This document shows, one piece after another, positions 32,201 to 42,501 of a DNA stretch of 64,000 bases. Source of the DNA: Yponomeuta sedellus (Eukaryota > Arthropoda > Insecta > Lepidoptera > Yponomeutidae). The notes beneath the pieces were generated by a model, which saw nothing but the letters and a program-made list of their open reading frames with translations, ran no database searches and was not told where the DNA came from. Every line of letters begins with the position of its first letter. Positions within the stretch are counted from its first letter, which is position 1. The DNA is taken from contig OW203726.1 in assembly GCA_934045075.1 (NCBI GenBank), positions 8,392,860-8,456,859 on the forward strand. Reading direction: 5' to 3'. The position numbers and the translations under genes are program-made.

Positions 32201-34753
32201 ACGTTACACAGAGCTTCATGTCGTGGCATGTGTATGTTTGCGTAAGTTATGCGTTTGGTTCACTAAGACCAAACTACATACACATACATAACCTCACGCC
32301 TGTATCCCAGAGGGGTAGGCAGAGACCAGGCACTGCCACTTGCCACGATCCTGACAGATCACCTTCGCTTCATCAACGTTCATAAGTCGTTGCATGCACG
32401 CACGCCAGTTCCGGGTACTTTTTATCTTTGCCTTTGCTAATACTTCCCCTATTTGGTCGATGTCTGTCCGCCTGGGACGTCCCTTACTAGCCCTTCCACG
32501 CAATATATATTTGTTTCATCAATCTTTCTTCCTTCATCCTCTCCACGTGTCCAAACCAACGCAAAATTCCTTTCTCAATTCTAGACTAAACTACAAGTTC
32601 TATATTAAACGGGTCTAATGGCGATTATTTATTTGGGAAAAACGTAATTAATTAAATCTTAATTCCCGACGTTTCGGCAGCTTTGCCGTTGCCGTGGTCA
32701 CGTGTAGACTAAAGTGGCGAGTACGATGTATGAGCATCACGAATCATTAATACTAAACTACAACTATCAAACTAAACTGTTCTTAATATTTTAATTCGTT
32801 GGTTTGGATGATGGTTGAACCCTAAAAGCTGTTTTTACTCGTAGTAAATTCAATTAACGTACTATTTACCTAACTCTTAAAACCTCTTGGCGATTTATGA
32901 CAAAATGGCTTTGTTCCTTAATTGATCTAGTAATAGAATGCAGACTCGATTACATCATTGATAAAACACAAAGACAGAGAAAATAACTACTTAGAAAAAA
33001 CTGTGTCAACACTTTCTTCGGTCGGTCATTGATAATGACAAGGCCTGGAATTGCGCAATGCTCAATAGAATAGTCACCGTGAAGGTCGTCATGGTTTTCT
33101 ATTGAGCCGGGAAAAATCACTGGCCTTGATGCACTTTTCTACGGGTTTCCTAAAGACACGATCTTTATGAAAAGTTAAAAAGATAGCTTAGCCTGAAAAA
33201 GTTTCATCCTTTTCTCTTGTAATTTTACATAACACAGCTGGACAATCCAAGCTGCCCATTGCTCTCACATAGTTCTCACATAGTTTTTTTATACCCGGCT
33301 TTCTACACAACCAAGCAAGAGGTTTTTTTTAAACCCAGGAGATTGGTGATGTTGATCTCAGAGTGAGGAGTGGACAGCTTGGATTGCCCAGCTGTGTGGT
33401 CGGACCACGTGGCCGAAGGGATAGGAACGTAGTTACATTCACAACCTGATGATGACGTTGCTATTCATAGCCTAAGTTTTTCTCTGTCATCTCAACATTT
33501 TACCATTTTCCAGACTCTCGGCTTTCTGGCCGTAGCTGCACTGGCCACAGCTGCACCTCCAGGCGGTTATTCTTATAACAAGTTCAGTGGACCAGTGAGC
33601 GGTCAGATCCGCGAGGTCCAGGTACCAGCAGCGTATGGGGTCCCCGCCCAGCAACACGCAGATTACGGGTATGACCACCAGACTGGCAAGATCCACCCAG
33701 AGACCGCGAAGTACGCGCATTTGAAGACTGTCGACTATGTGGTAAGTAGAAGTTTTTGGCTTTTTTTACTACCAAGATAGGGGATTCGACTCCCGCTGTA
33801 GGTAATTGAATTGTGTAAATGACATCAGTATGGCATTATTTCGATGATTGGTATGTCTTTGTTTAGTACATTGCACACATAGTTTGGAACCAAAATCAGT
33901 TATTGTGTGTGTGGAATGCTTTATCTCTGAACGACACTACAGTTGTCGTTCGCTTTATTTACACGCCATGACTGTCTGCTACATATTTAAGGTTTGCACA
34001 AACAAAAATTGTCGGTTCGAGTCCCGGCATGGATGGAATTTTTAACCTCTAAATAGGTTTTTAAAATTATATAACTACTACTAAGACTACATTCCTCTGA
34101 GAAAAGGCCTCTACCCTGCTGTGCAATAGGACGTAAATATGCTGCTACGCCATCGTAGTTTCCAGTTTTCCTAATCACGGTCTCGTTCCACAGGCTAAGC
34201 CAGACTACCACTACGCATATGGAGTAGAGGACCCTCACACTGGCAACCTGCAAAACCACAAGGAGAGTCGCGACGGAGACGTAGTGCACGGGGAGTACTC
34301 CCTGGTTGAGCCTGACGGTTCCATCAGGCTGGTGCGGTACACCGCTGATCCGAAGAATGGTTTCCAGGTAATCTTTCAATCACTTACCCATTACCTATTA
34401 CCCCACCAAAATTCATTGCGTGGAAAGACAAAGTTGGTTTATTCCTATCCACAAAATTTTATTTGCGAATATGGCACATTTGCAAATTTATACCTTCGTT
34501 GAATGTTCTTGAATCAGTCAATCAGCCCGTATTCGTGCACTACTGGAAATACGCCTACCTCAGGCACCCCACCTCTTTCTGTTTTAAGCCATCCTCATCC
34601 AGCCGCTGCTGTTATACTTAAAGATGATTATTACCTTATGCTTTTGTTATTTTCTTCCAGGCCACAGTTCACAAAAAATCTGGCGGGCAAGCCCAGAAGC
34701 CTGTCCATTTTGGACACACCAAAGAGAGCGACGACGACGAAAGAGATTATTAG
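29296..34753 (+). CDS. RR-2 cuticular protein, 170 residues, four exons
   Basis: It is a secreted structural protein that binds chitin in the exoskeleton. Exons are 29296-29313, 33514-33741, 34194-34367 and 34661-34753. All junctions are AG/GT in phase 0 and the frame is open to TAG. Exon 1 encodes only six residues (MAFVYK) and the first intron splits the signal peptide, as is usual in insect cuticle genes. The signal continues TLGFLAVAALATA, with cleavage near residue 19. A Tyr/Gln/His-rich spacer follows. The extended Rebers-Riddiford consensus is at about 85-146: YHYAYGVEDPHTG, ESRDGDVVHGEYSLVEPDG and VRYTADPKNGFQATVHK. The RDGDV..GEYSLVEPDG form is RR-2, typical of hard cuticle. The C terminus is His/Asp-rich (TKESDDDERDY). 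Strong TATA and initiator signals fit a stage-restricted, highly expressed gene. Confidence 0.95.
29940..30195 (-). pseudogene. LINE ORF2 C-terminal relic in cuticle gene intron 1
   Basis: The minus strand reads NLAGHVSRMGPAMWAKIVDD, CGRPQRRWWDELTAFLPGW, and a QNREQW-like segment ending KGEAFTQQ. This is the familiar last stretch of insect LINE reverse-transcriptase proteins. 5'-truncated and not functional. Confidence 0.65.
30379..30501 (+). mobile_element. 5'-truncated SINE-like repeat, (TATGT) tail, copy 2
   Basis: Matches 22001-22123 with very few differences, from CCCCAGGTCTTGGATG through the TATGTTATGTTAT tail. It lies in intron 1 of the cuticle gene. Confidence 0.75.
31457..31990. repeat. 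LINE 3'-tail relics in cuticle gene intron 1
   Basis: 31457-31500 (TTATTATTATTATTGAAATTCTTTATTGCAC) looks like an inverted CR1/L2-type 3' end. 31736-31990 has AAGCTTTAACCCGTGGCTACG at one end and TTCAGCCGTTATTGCGAGAT at the other, the two ends of a widespread arthropod repeat. A second copy of the first motif is at 37112-37150. Confidence 0.45.
32270..32583 (-). mobile_element. RTE-like LINE 3' end, 5'-truncated copy
   Basis: The minus strand encodes [40 protein letters not shown] and YPSGIQA-stop, then a TATGTATGTGTATG tail. Near-identical sequence is at 45647-45960. The flanking GACCAAACTAC and GACTAAACTAC look like an 11-base target duplication with one change. Confidence 0.75.
32640..32715. 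repeat. Interspersed-repeat fragment, possibly Penelope-like
   Basis: TTAATTCCCGACGTTTCGGC followed by AGCTTTGCCGTTGCCGTGGT resembles the end of a widespread lepidopteran retroelement. The assignment is tentative. Confidence 0.35.
33232..33397. mobile_element. MITE in cuticle gene intron 1
   Basis: Inverted ends of about 35 bases: ACACAGCTGGACAATCCAAG at 33232 and the matching CTTGGATTGCCCAGCTGTGT near 33378-33397, with a few mismatches. About 166 bases, non-coding. Confidence 0.7.
34011..34067 (+). mobile_element. Truncated copy of the tRNA-like SINE
   Basis: It starts inside the tRNA-like head (CGGTTCGAGTCCCGGCATGG) and runs through AATTTTTAACCTCTAAATAG. Same family as 17000-17346. It lies in intron 2 of the cuticle gene. 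Confidence 0.7.
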
Positions 34754-34951
34754 GTGTTAACTAGTCTTGTTGAACCTTTGTTATATCGGGTGTTAAGAGA
34801 CTAATACCCTTCCCGACATCCATTTACTTTTTGCTTCATTACGGTTTTTGTAAAAGGAACCGTTCCTGGTAAATTAACGAGGCACATCAAGTTCAAAGTC
34901 ATTCATTTTACTGCATATTTTTGCAGAAATGCCTCAAGTAATAGAAACAAA

Positions 34952-34957
34952 AATAAA
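34952..34957 (+). terminator. Candidate polyadenylation signal of the cuticle gene
   Basis: AATAAA about 200 bases downstream of the stop codon. It is the first such hexamer after the gene. Confidence 0.5.
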
Positions 34958-36223
34958 TTCCGAATACATTTCAAGACATCTTATAGATTTAGAAGAAGTT
35001 TGGAATTTCATCGTGCGATGTATTTAAGAAATCAGGATCTAAAACAATCATAGCACTAATTTCCGAGCCATAAGAATGAACGATGGAAGTTACGCGTAAA
35101 TTGCATGCTAACTTTTTGATATTATTATAAATAGTTAAAAAACTACATGCCAGCTAAATCTTATAAGTAAACTGCTTGGTTTTGGTAAAGTAAAAAGTGT
35201 TTATTAATTGAAAACAAAATAATATATTTGTTCATTGGCTCCCACACTAGGCTTTGCCTGTGTTGTGCATGCCGTTTTACTTAGTAATAACATTGAATTT
35301 AATTCAATGGTAATAATATAATAATAGCTTCCATAAAAAATTAGAAACTGTAATCAAATAAGGAACGGAAATGTGGTGTGAAGTTGGTGTAGCTGTCGGA
35401 CCGGGCATCAGTTTTTTACACCCCGTAGGTTGTAGGTACTGATCGTTATTGTTGATTATTTATTTATTGTACCGCTATTAGGTATAAGCACAGTCCATAG
35501 CGTCTCAACCTCTGCATAATGCACTCTGTTTCGTTACTCTAAGAAGTTGCGCTTTGGTTGACTCACTGTCGACAATACATACTTGGCTCAGCTTGCAAAT
35601 GTGAGTCACACTGTAGAATAACAATTATATTTTGTTATAATAAAGAAATAAGTTTCTACATAAAACGCTAAGCAAACATGGAAAGAAGACAGACAGGACC
35701 CGAACTTGCGAACCTCTCGGCGCACTATGCAGCACAATCAGTATCGTTATGGTATAATGAAATGACGTTCGCAGGTTCCATGCCCTGACTAATTTTTATG
35801 TTATTGTTAACATCTAACGTGGGTGTTCATGAAAAACAATCAATAAAATGTTTTTGGATAACGTATAATTATGACTTACTTTTTTTCACCTGAGCAATAG
35901 AGAAATTTATTGGTACTTGATCTAGCAGTGGAAACCTGCTAAATTCGTCGGGTCTGAGAAAAGCAAAGAGAGAAGTCACTCTATTCTCTATACCTACCTA
36001 CTCATTTTGAAAACTTCTCGCCGCTTTCATCGCAACTCGCAAGCGCAACCACTTCGCAACCACCAACGTACTTCGCAACGGTACCTATTCGGTTTACATC
36101 CGTGTCGGTTCTATGGCTGAAGAAGTCTATGATAATGTGTGATCTCTCAGAAAAATTATTGTTCTGAGTGTGATGTTCACATCAAAGAGTATATTTAACA
36201 CTACGTTTTAGTTCACATAATTC
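34958..36223. other. No gene recognised
   Basis: AT-rich intergenic sequence. Nothing coding or repetitive is identifiable. Confidence 0.5.
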
Positions 36224-36434
36224 TTTTAAAAACCTATTTAGAGGCTAAAAATTTCACCCATGCCGGGATTCGAACCCCCAACCTCTGGCTATCCGTACCA
36301 GATAGGATACGGATATCCATATACGGATAGCCAGAGGTTGCGGGTTCGAATCCCGGCATGGGTGAAATTTTTAGCCTCTAAATAGGTTTTTAAATTTGTT
36401 CCTTAGCACGGGTTAGTGCATTAAAAATAAAAAT
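36224..36434. mobile_element. Palindromic copy of the tRNA-like SINE, short loop
   Basis: Left arm (about 36226-36298) and right arm (about 36324-36397) are inverted copies that carry only the B-box half of the tRNA-like head plus the body. The centre lies inside the anticodon-stem region. The right arm continues to the tail TTAGTGCATTAAAAATAAAA. Target duplication is uncertain. Confidence 0.8.
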
Positions 36435-36512
36435 AGTGTAATCTTTCTTTTACATCCGTGGTGAGGTGATGTATAACACACGTAGAGGGACTCTATCGTA
36501 GAGGGAGTAATC

Positions 36513-38559
36513 CACAGAACATAAAAAAAGAGTAGAAGTAGTGACATGACACATTAGTACGAAAACCAGTGTAACCAAACTGATACACATAAACCAAACG
36601 CACACTACGAATGCCAAGCTGCCATTGGTAAATAAAGTCAATGCCGAAAAGGTGTACATCATAAAAGTTTCAAGTAAAATATGCACCTTTTCATAATGTT
36701 AACAATGATCAAAGTCAAATGACAATGATGAAATTAAGGTTGACATTTTGCAGTAACGCTACTCTACACTAGATGGAACTACCACCGCGTCGGACCGAAA
36801 AGAACTTTTACCTAGTAAGACATAAAGTTCAAAATTGAAAAACAAGTACATTCTCAGTTTGGGATGGGACAATGCGAGTTCTAGTTTGCCGATAGGGTGA
36901 ACCTATCGACAAATTATACAAACAGTTTAACACATTAACGGCCGAATACGAATACTGGTACCTACTGGTACCGGCTTTACTGGTAGAAAATGCATCTTAT
37001 TACATTATCTTTTGTGCAATAAAGAATTAATACTAATAGGGTGGATAGATGCACAAATAAAACAATGTGGTAGATTTCGTAATATTTTAAAATGTTATCT
37101 CTTATTAAAACTAGCTTTAACCCGCTGCTTCGCCGGCGTTAGAAATTATAACACGGGAAATATTATTCTACGACTCAATTCAGACCTTTGTCTAGATAGA
37201 CAAAGGTCTAAATGAAACATACGTAATACTAATTGATGATTTTACTAATATAATTTTAGTTTTACGCAGGAGTCTAACCTGGAAGTGAAGCACATTTTTT
37301 CTGGTATTGCTGCATCACATTAGTGCCACCTTCCGCCTTTTTTAGTTCGTATGAAGTGTTCATGAAAATGCTCTGAATATATTGTGCTTATCTTCGTTGG
37401 GAACGAATTTTGCCTTCTTATCGCTGCCTTCCATTTTAATTTCATATACGGTTTCCCTATGAAAACTATACGAAAACTCACTTCCAAATTGTTTTGAGTC
37501 CGAGAGGGCTGTTTTATTATTGCCTCGGTTTGCTGTTGTCAAAGGGGTTGAAGTATTAAGGGTAAATAACAGAATAATAAAAAAACCATAAAACAAATAA
37601 CATAACGAAACAAAAATCTTATGCTCGCCAAGAGAACAACCACTCGAACAGGTAAACAGTAGTAAACTACTTAATGTTTTGAACTGAAGTAAAAAAAACC
37701 ATATGAGTCGTTTTCGATAACCTCACTTTACATCTCGGTTGGAATATTTAAAAATGTAAGATTAAAATTACTTTGATAGTTTCTTAAATATTTCAGTCCC
37801 TGATAAACTGGTGAAGAAAAACTATATCGCAATCTAGCTGTGCTCATGTCTTGCATGTGCTCATGTCATGTCTTGTATGAAAAGTAATGTATGAGCTCCA
37901 ATGACAGTTTTCACATGCACAACGACCAGCCGGTGACCGGAGCTCATACATTACTACTTTACCCGGCCCGGCGACCGGACGGCGACCGGGTGCATATGAA
38001 AAGGCACTTAGGAAGTAGGTATAAAATAACAATAATTATTTTACGAATTTATTGGAATTTACAATACCTAAGTACCGTTAAGTATGTATGACTACTAAGT
38101 CATAGACAACTAATTATCGATAGATTTTTATCATGTGTGCCCCCATCCGTAATCGAGTAGAATTCAAATTTCGACAGAAATTTCTAGAGAATGTACACTT
38201 TCTTTAATGAAAATTTAACTTTACTAACCAGTAAATAAAGGTGATTTCACTTTCTCATTTTCGCATTGCTTTCCGTGTTCATGTCATTACAAATTTAATT
38301 AAAAATACAATGAAATACGTCCTAAATATGAAATGTTAAGGCATGATCGGTATATTTTGGTCCCCAACTTTTATTTTTGCTCTCTAACACAGCATAACAA
38401 GGCATTTTGATAAAGTTTTCATCATTTTTTCTTTACTAGAAGCGCACGGCAACTGAAGTCAACAAAACTGTCACCGACTACGCATAGGCAATACATTGCT
38501 AATGTGAGGCACGCGGGCACCGCCCACTTACGACTTCTACTCTTTTTTTATGTTCTGTG
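36513..38559. mobile_element. Non-autonomous hAT-type transposon, 2.05 kb
   Basis: The terminal inverted repeats are 27 bases and perfect. They begin CACAGAACATAAAAAAAGAG at 36513 and end with the complement at 38559. Exact 8-base duplications, GAGTAATC, flank it at 36505-36512 and 38560-38567, as hAT insertions make. No transposase frame is present. Inside are a 17-base hairpin (37883-37899 with 37939-37955) and a fragment of a common repeat (37112-37150). The I-like LINE begins 22 bases beyond its right duplication. Confidence 0.85.
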
Positions 38560-38736
38560 GAGTAATCTATCTACGATAACAAAATTCTTTTTTTTTTTTT
38601 TAATAAAGGGTTTTACGGCCCTGGATCCGTGTCCTTTTGAGCCTTGAGTATTGTATTAGTTTTTTATAGTATTAGTTTTCAGATAAGAGCACTTATCACT
38701 TCCGTATCACTTCACTATAATGTTCAGTTTTTCCAG

Positions 38737-41700
38737 TCACTTTAAATTTAATCCACTGTTCATAATGAATTTATATAAGGGGGCGAAAAAGGTAGGATTG
38801 CTAAGTAGATTTGGAAGAAGAGTTGGTGTAGGGACACCCGTTTCGCAGCTGATTGTGTCAAGTTCCGTGATAAGTATTAATCTGTGCAATTTAAATTCTT
38901 GACAGTTGAGCACGAGATGGTTTAGGTCGGCGTTTTCAGTTCCACAGTAAATGCAGTTCGAATCTTGGGCTAGGCTGAGTCTATAAAGGTGAGCTTGGGT
39001 TTGGCAGTGGCCGAATCTCATTCTGTTTAGGGTGGTTATGTATTTCCGGCAGTTTATGTCTTTTTTCCGATGGTACCAAGGTTGGGCGGGCGGGCTTCCT
39101 TGGATGTCTCTATACCAGCTTCCTTTCTCTTTACTGATCTCATTCCAGTAGTTGCACCATATTGCTTTCAGATTCTCATTCAGATGAACATGGAGATCAG
39201 TAAATGGCAATTTGAGGTCTGTAGAGTGATCCTCGTCAGGGTCCAGATTTGCAGCTCGATCGACGACTTCATTTCCAGTGATACCCCGGTGAGCAGGTAC
39301 CCACATTAACTTAACTACCTTACCACTAACTAACAAACTATTTAACAAATTCTTTATATTATAGATGAGATAATTTACATTATAACGAAGGCAGTTACCT
39401 TCTAAAGCTAATAATACACTGAGTGAGTCAGTAAATATAATTATATTACAAGTATCAATATTTTGAACGTAAATTAAAGCTTGATGGATAGCATAAGCTT
39501 CGGCGGTAAAAATGCTACATCTAGTGTCAATTTTAAAACATTTAGTTTTCTTTAACTGAGGGTCAAAAAATGCTGAGTTTACCCTATCAACTGTTTTAGA
39601 GCCATCAGTATAGATGGAATACAGATGATTATTTTCCAGGAAAGCAAGTAAATCTTGTTGGTTCGTAATGCATGGTTTATGTACAAAATTATTTTTCAAT
39701 AGAATATCGAGATCCATCCTATAGAGGGGCCACAAATTATCCTGATGCAAATTTTTTGTTAAATCATTCAAATGTAAAACTATTCTTAATAAGGTTGGTA
39801 TGTTACCATTTAATATCTGATTAAAATTTGCATAAGGAGCCACTGAATTGCCCAATTCAGTGGCATGCATTGGTAAAATGTGATCTAAGACAACTCTATT
39901 ATTTTTAGTTAACATTTTCAAACAGAACCTTTCAGCTAGCTGTAGACGTCTAAGATGTAAAGGGGGAATGCAAGCCTCACATTGCATTGCATTAATTGGA
40001 GTAGAGCACATAGCCCCTGTAATAATTCTCAAAGCTTTATTCTGAATAACTTCTAATTTCTTCAGCAAAGCAAGGCTTGCCCCCATATAAGCAATTGAGC
40101 TATAATCGAAATGGCTGCGCATAATGCTCTTATATAACATAGATAATATTTTTGGGTCAGACCCCCAATGTACTCCTGCCAGAGACCGAAGTATATTAAG
40201 GGCTTTGGAGGCGTTTTTGATGATATAATTTATGTGAGATTCAAATGTTAGCCTATGATCCAGCAATATACCAAGAAACTTCTTTTCTTTCAACCAAGGT
40301 ATAGGGAGATTATTGTATTCTACCAAACTATTACAAGGAGAAAGCCTTTTGGAGAAAAGCATAGCTCCACTCTTTAATGGATTTATAACCAATTTGAGCT
40401 TATTAAAATAATAATTATGCACTTGAGAGAGGGCTAAATTTAAATTATTTACAGCTATATTTACATCCTTATGTACAGAGTATATTAACAAATCATCTGC
40501 ATACTGCAGGAATTGAACTCCAGTCTGGGTCAGATATTTATTTATCTGAGATGTATAAATATTGTACAATAAAGGGGATATGGTTGCTCCTTGCATAGTA
40601 CCTTTAAAAACTTGTCCTGGTCCGTGTAGTATGTTGTTAAATTTAACATACATAGTCCTATCATAAAGAAAATGAAATATCCATTTACAGACATGTCCTG
40701 GCATACCAATCTCTGATAAAATTCCTGCCAATACAGATGGATCAACATTATCAAAAGCTCCCTGTACATCAAGAAATGCACATACGGTGGCTGATTGGCT
40801 GTGAAAGGAATTCCTGATGTCAGAGATGAGTGAAGTAAAGCTCTCTGTAGCACTACGACCCTTCCTGAAGCCGAATTGCTGCTCTGGTAAGATTTTATTC
40901 TGCTCTACGTAATGGTCTAATCTGGTTTTAAGCATAAACTCAAACAATTTACCTACACATGAGGATAAAGAAATTGGTCTATATGAATTAAAGTCATCAC
41001 TAGACTTGTCTGGTTTCAATATAGGAATAACGCATTGTGTTTTCCAAGCTTCAGGAATGGACTGAGTCATCCACAATACATTGTACATTTCCAATAACGA
41101 TTTTTGGGCATCAACATGCATGTTCCTAATAAGCTTGTAAGGAATGTCATCTAATCCTGGGGTTGTATCTTTTCTATATTTGATAGCAAATGTGAATTCT
41201 GCAAAGGAAAATGGTTCTGAAAGATGAGCACAATTACTATTCCCTGTGTTATTAAAGATTTCATTTAATGAGTTTATGTCTATGTTTTTTTCAGGAGGAG
41301 ACGGTGGAGCATATTTATCAATGAAGGCTGGAATCCATTCGTCGTTTTTGGGCATTTTGGGTAATGTTACACATTTGAATCTTTTGATGTAATTCCAAAT
41401 GGTGCTTATAGGTGTATACCTGTTAAAAGATTCAACTAATTTAGTCCATCCGTATTTCTTCTTTTCTTTTAATAATCTTTTTTTAAAAGCATTTAATTTT
41501 TTATATTCAATGTAACTCGACATATTACCATTACTTCTATACATATTTAGAGCTTCTTTACTTTTATTAACAGCATCTGAGCATTCATTGTCCCACCAAG
41601 GAACAGGCTTTTTAATGACAATGCTATTAGTTTTCCTTAGCTTTGGAATAGTGACATCTTTAATCTGATTAAGTTCTTCGCAAAAATCATTGTAAGTTTT

Positions 41701-42501
41701 GACTGGGTTACTACTGTCTATATTAAATTGCCCTAATATTCTCTCTGTTTCAGATGCATAAGCCTGCCAATCTGCTTTATTATAAAGATATCGATCAGCG
41801 GAATTACCAATATCGTATTTATGAATTGTGGTGTGAATTGTTATAACTGTTGGAAAATGATAGCTGCCCATCGCATCATCATGAACTGTCCACTCGCAAA
41901 GAGGAGCAACAGAAGGACTGACAGAAGAAATATCAATTGCAGAAGGCATTTTAGAAGGACTACCTACAGTGGTAGGAAAACCAGTGTTTAATATACATAG
42001 ATCATACTCATCGAGTGTGTTATAGATCTCATTACCGCGAGAGTTAGACCTCAAACACCCAAAAGCGACGTGATGGGCGTTGAGATCGCCCGAAAAAAGC
42101 ATTGGTTTCGGTAACATATTCAAAATCTGTTTGAGTCTTCTGCACTGAAATCTACGGTTATCATTAGGAGGCGGTATATAACTACAGAGAATTGATAAAT
42201 TACCAGCATTGGTTTGTAAGATTATTGCAGCAGAATGCATAAAATTGTAAAAAGGAACAGAGACAGTAGAGAATTTCAAATTGGATTTAACTAAAATTGC
42301 TACACCTCCTCGTCCATCTTTCCCGTCTTGTCGAATTATATTGTAATTAGGAATATTAAAAGTGCTATTGTTCCTAAGCCAAGTCTCATTTAAAAGACAA
42401 ACGTCTACATCATTATTTAATAAAAATGAAATTAATAATGGCTTCTTGTTAATAACTCCTTCTACATTAAACTGTACTATTGTAATAAATGATTTATCCA
42501 T
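38737..42501 (-). CDS. I-like LINE ORF2: endonuclease, reverse transcriptase, RNase H
   Basis: The 1254-residue uninterrupted polyprotein has these parts. APE endonuclease (about 5-220): N12 (FNVEG), E39 (LLNETWL), D139/N141 (SGDLNAHH), D190. The usual SDH end motif reads SYH (213-215) here. RT (about 430-720): the FRKGRSATES motif, FLDVQGAFDNV (D578), GTMQGATISPLLYNIY, and QYADDLLIY (D669 and the next D). RNase H (about 960-1090): YTDGS (D966), the TAEAYAIHQAL Glu, FTDSLSVL Asp, and WVPAHRGITGNEVVDRAA. A CCHC knuckle (CIYCGTENADLNHLVLNC) lies near 1185. The ATG sits inside the last codons of ORF1. It encodes the enzymes for target-primed reverse transcription. Apart from the SYH question it looks functional. 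Confidence 0.93.
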   Translation of the reverse strand: MDKSFITIVQFNVEGVINKKPLLISFLLNNDVDVCLLNETWLRNNSTFNIPNYNIIRQDGKDGRGGVAILVKSNLKFSTVSVPFYNFMHSAAIILQTNAGNLSILCSYIPPPNDNRRFQCRRLKQILNMLPKPMLFSGDLNAHHVAFGCLRSNSRGNEIYNTLDEYDLCILNTGFPTTVGSPSKMPSAIDISSVSPSVAPLCEWTVHDDAMGSYHFPTVITIHTTIHKYDIGNSADRYLYNKADWQAYASETERILGQFNIDSSNPVKTYNDFCEELNQIKDVTIPKLRKTNSIVIKKPVPWWDNECSDAVNKSKEALNMYRSNGNMSSYIEYKKLNAFKKRLLKEKKKYGWTKLVESFNRYTPISTIWNYIKRFKCVTLPKMPKNDEWIPAFIDKYAPPSPPEKNIDINSLNEIFNNTGNSNCAHLSEPFSFAEFTFAIKYRKDTTPGLDDIPYKLIRNMHVDAQKSLLEMYNVLWMTQSIPEAWKTQCVIPILKPDKSSDDFNSYRPISLSSCVGKLFEFMLKTRLDHYVEQNKILPEQQFGFRKGRSATESFTSLISDIRNSFHSQSATVCAFLDVQGAFDNVDPSVLAGILSEIGMPGHVCKWIFHFLYDRTMYVKFNNILHGPGQVFKGTMQGATISPLLYNIYTSQINKYLTQTGVQFLQYADDLLIYSVHKDVNIAVNNLNLALSQVHNYYFNKLKLVINPLKSGAMLFSKRLSPCNSLVEYNNLPIPWLKEKKFLGILLDHRLTFESHINYIIKNASKALNILRSLAGVHWGSDPKILSMLYKSIMRSHFDYSSIAYMGASLALLKKLEVIQNKALRIITGAMCSTPINAMQCEACIPPLHLRRLQLAERFCLKMLTKNNRVVLDHILPMHATELGNSVAPYANFNQILNGNIPTLLRIVLHLNDLTKNLHQDNLWPLYRMDLDILLKNNFVHKPCITNQQDLLAFLENNHLYSIYTDGSKTVDRVNSAFFDPQLKKTKCFKIDTRCSIFTAEAYAIHQALIYVQNIDTCNIIIFTDSLSVLLALEGNCLRYNVNYLIYNIKNLLNSLLVSGKVVKLMWVPAHRGITGNEVVDRAANLDPDEDHSTDLKLPFTDLHVHLNENLKAIWCNYWNEISKEKGSWYRDIQGSPPAQPWYHRKKDINCRKYITTLNRMRFGHCQTQAHLYRLSLAQDSNCIYCGTENADLNHLVLNCQEFKLHRLILITELDTISCETGVPTPTLLPNLLSNPTFFAPLYKFIMNSGLNLK

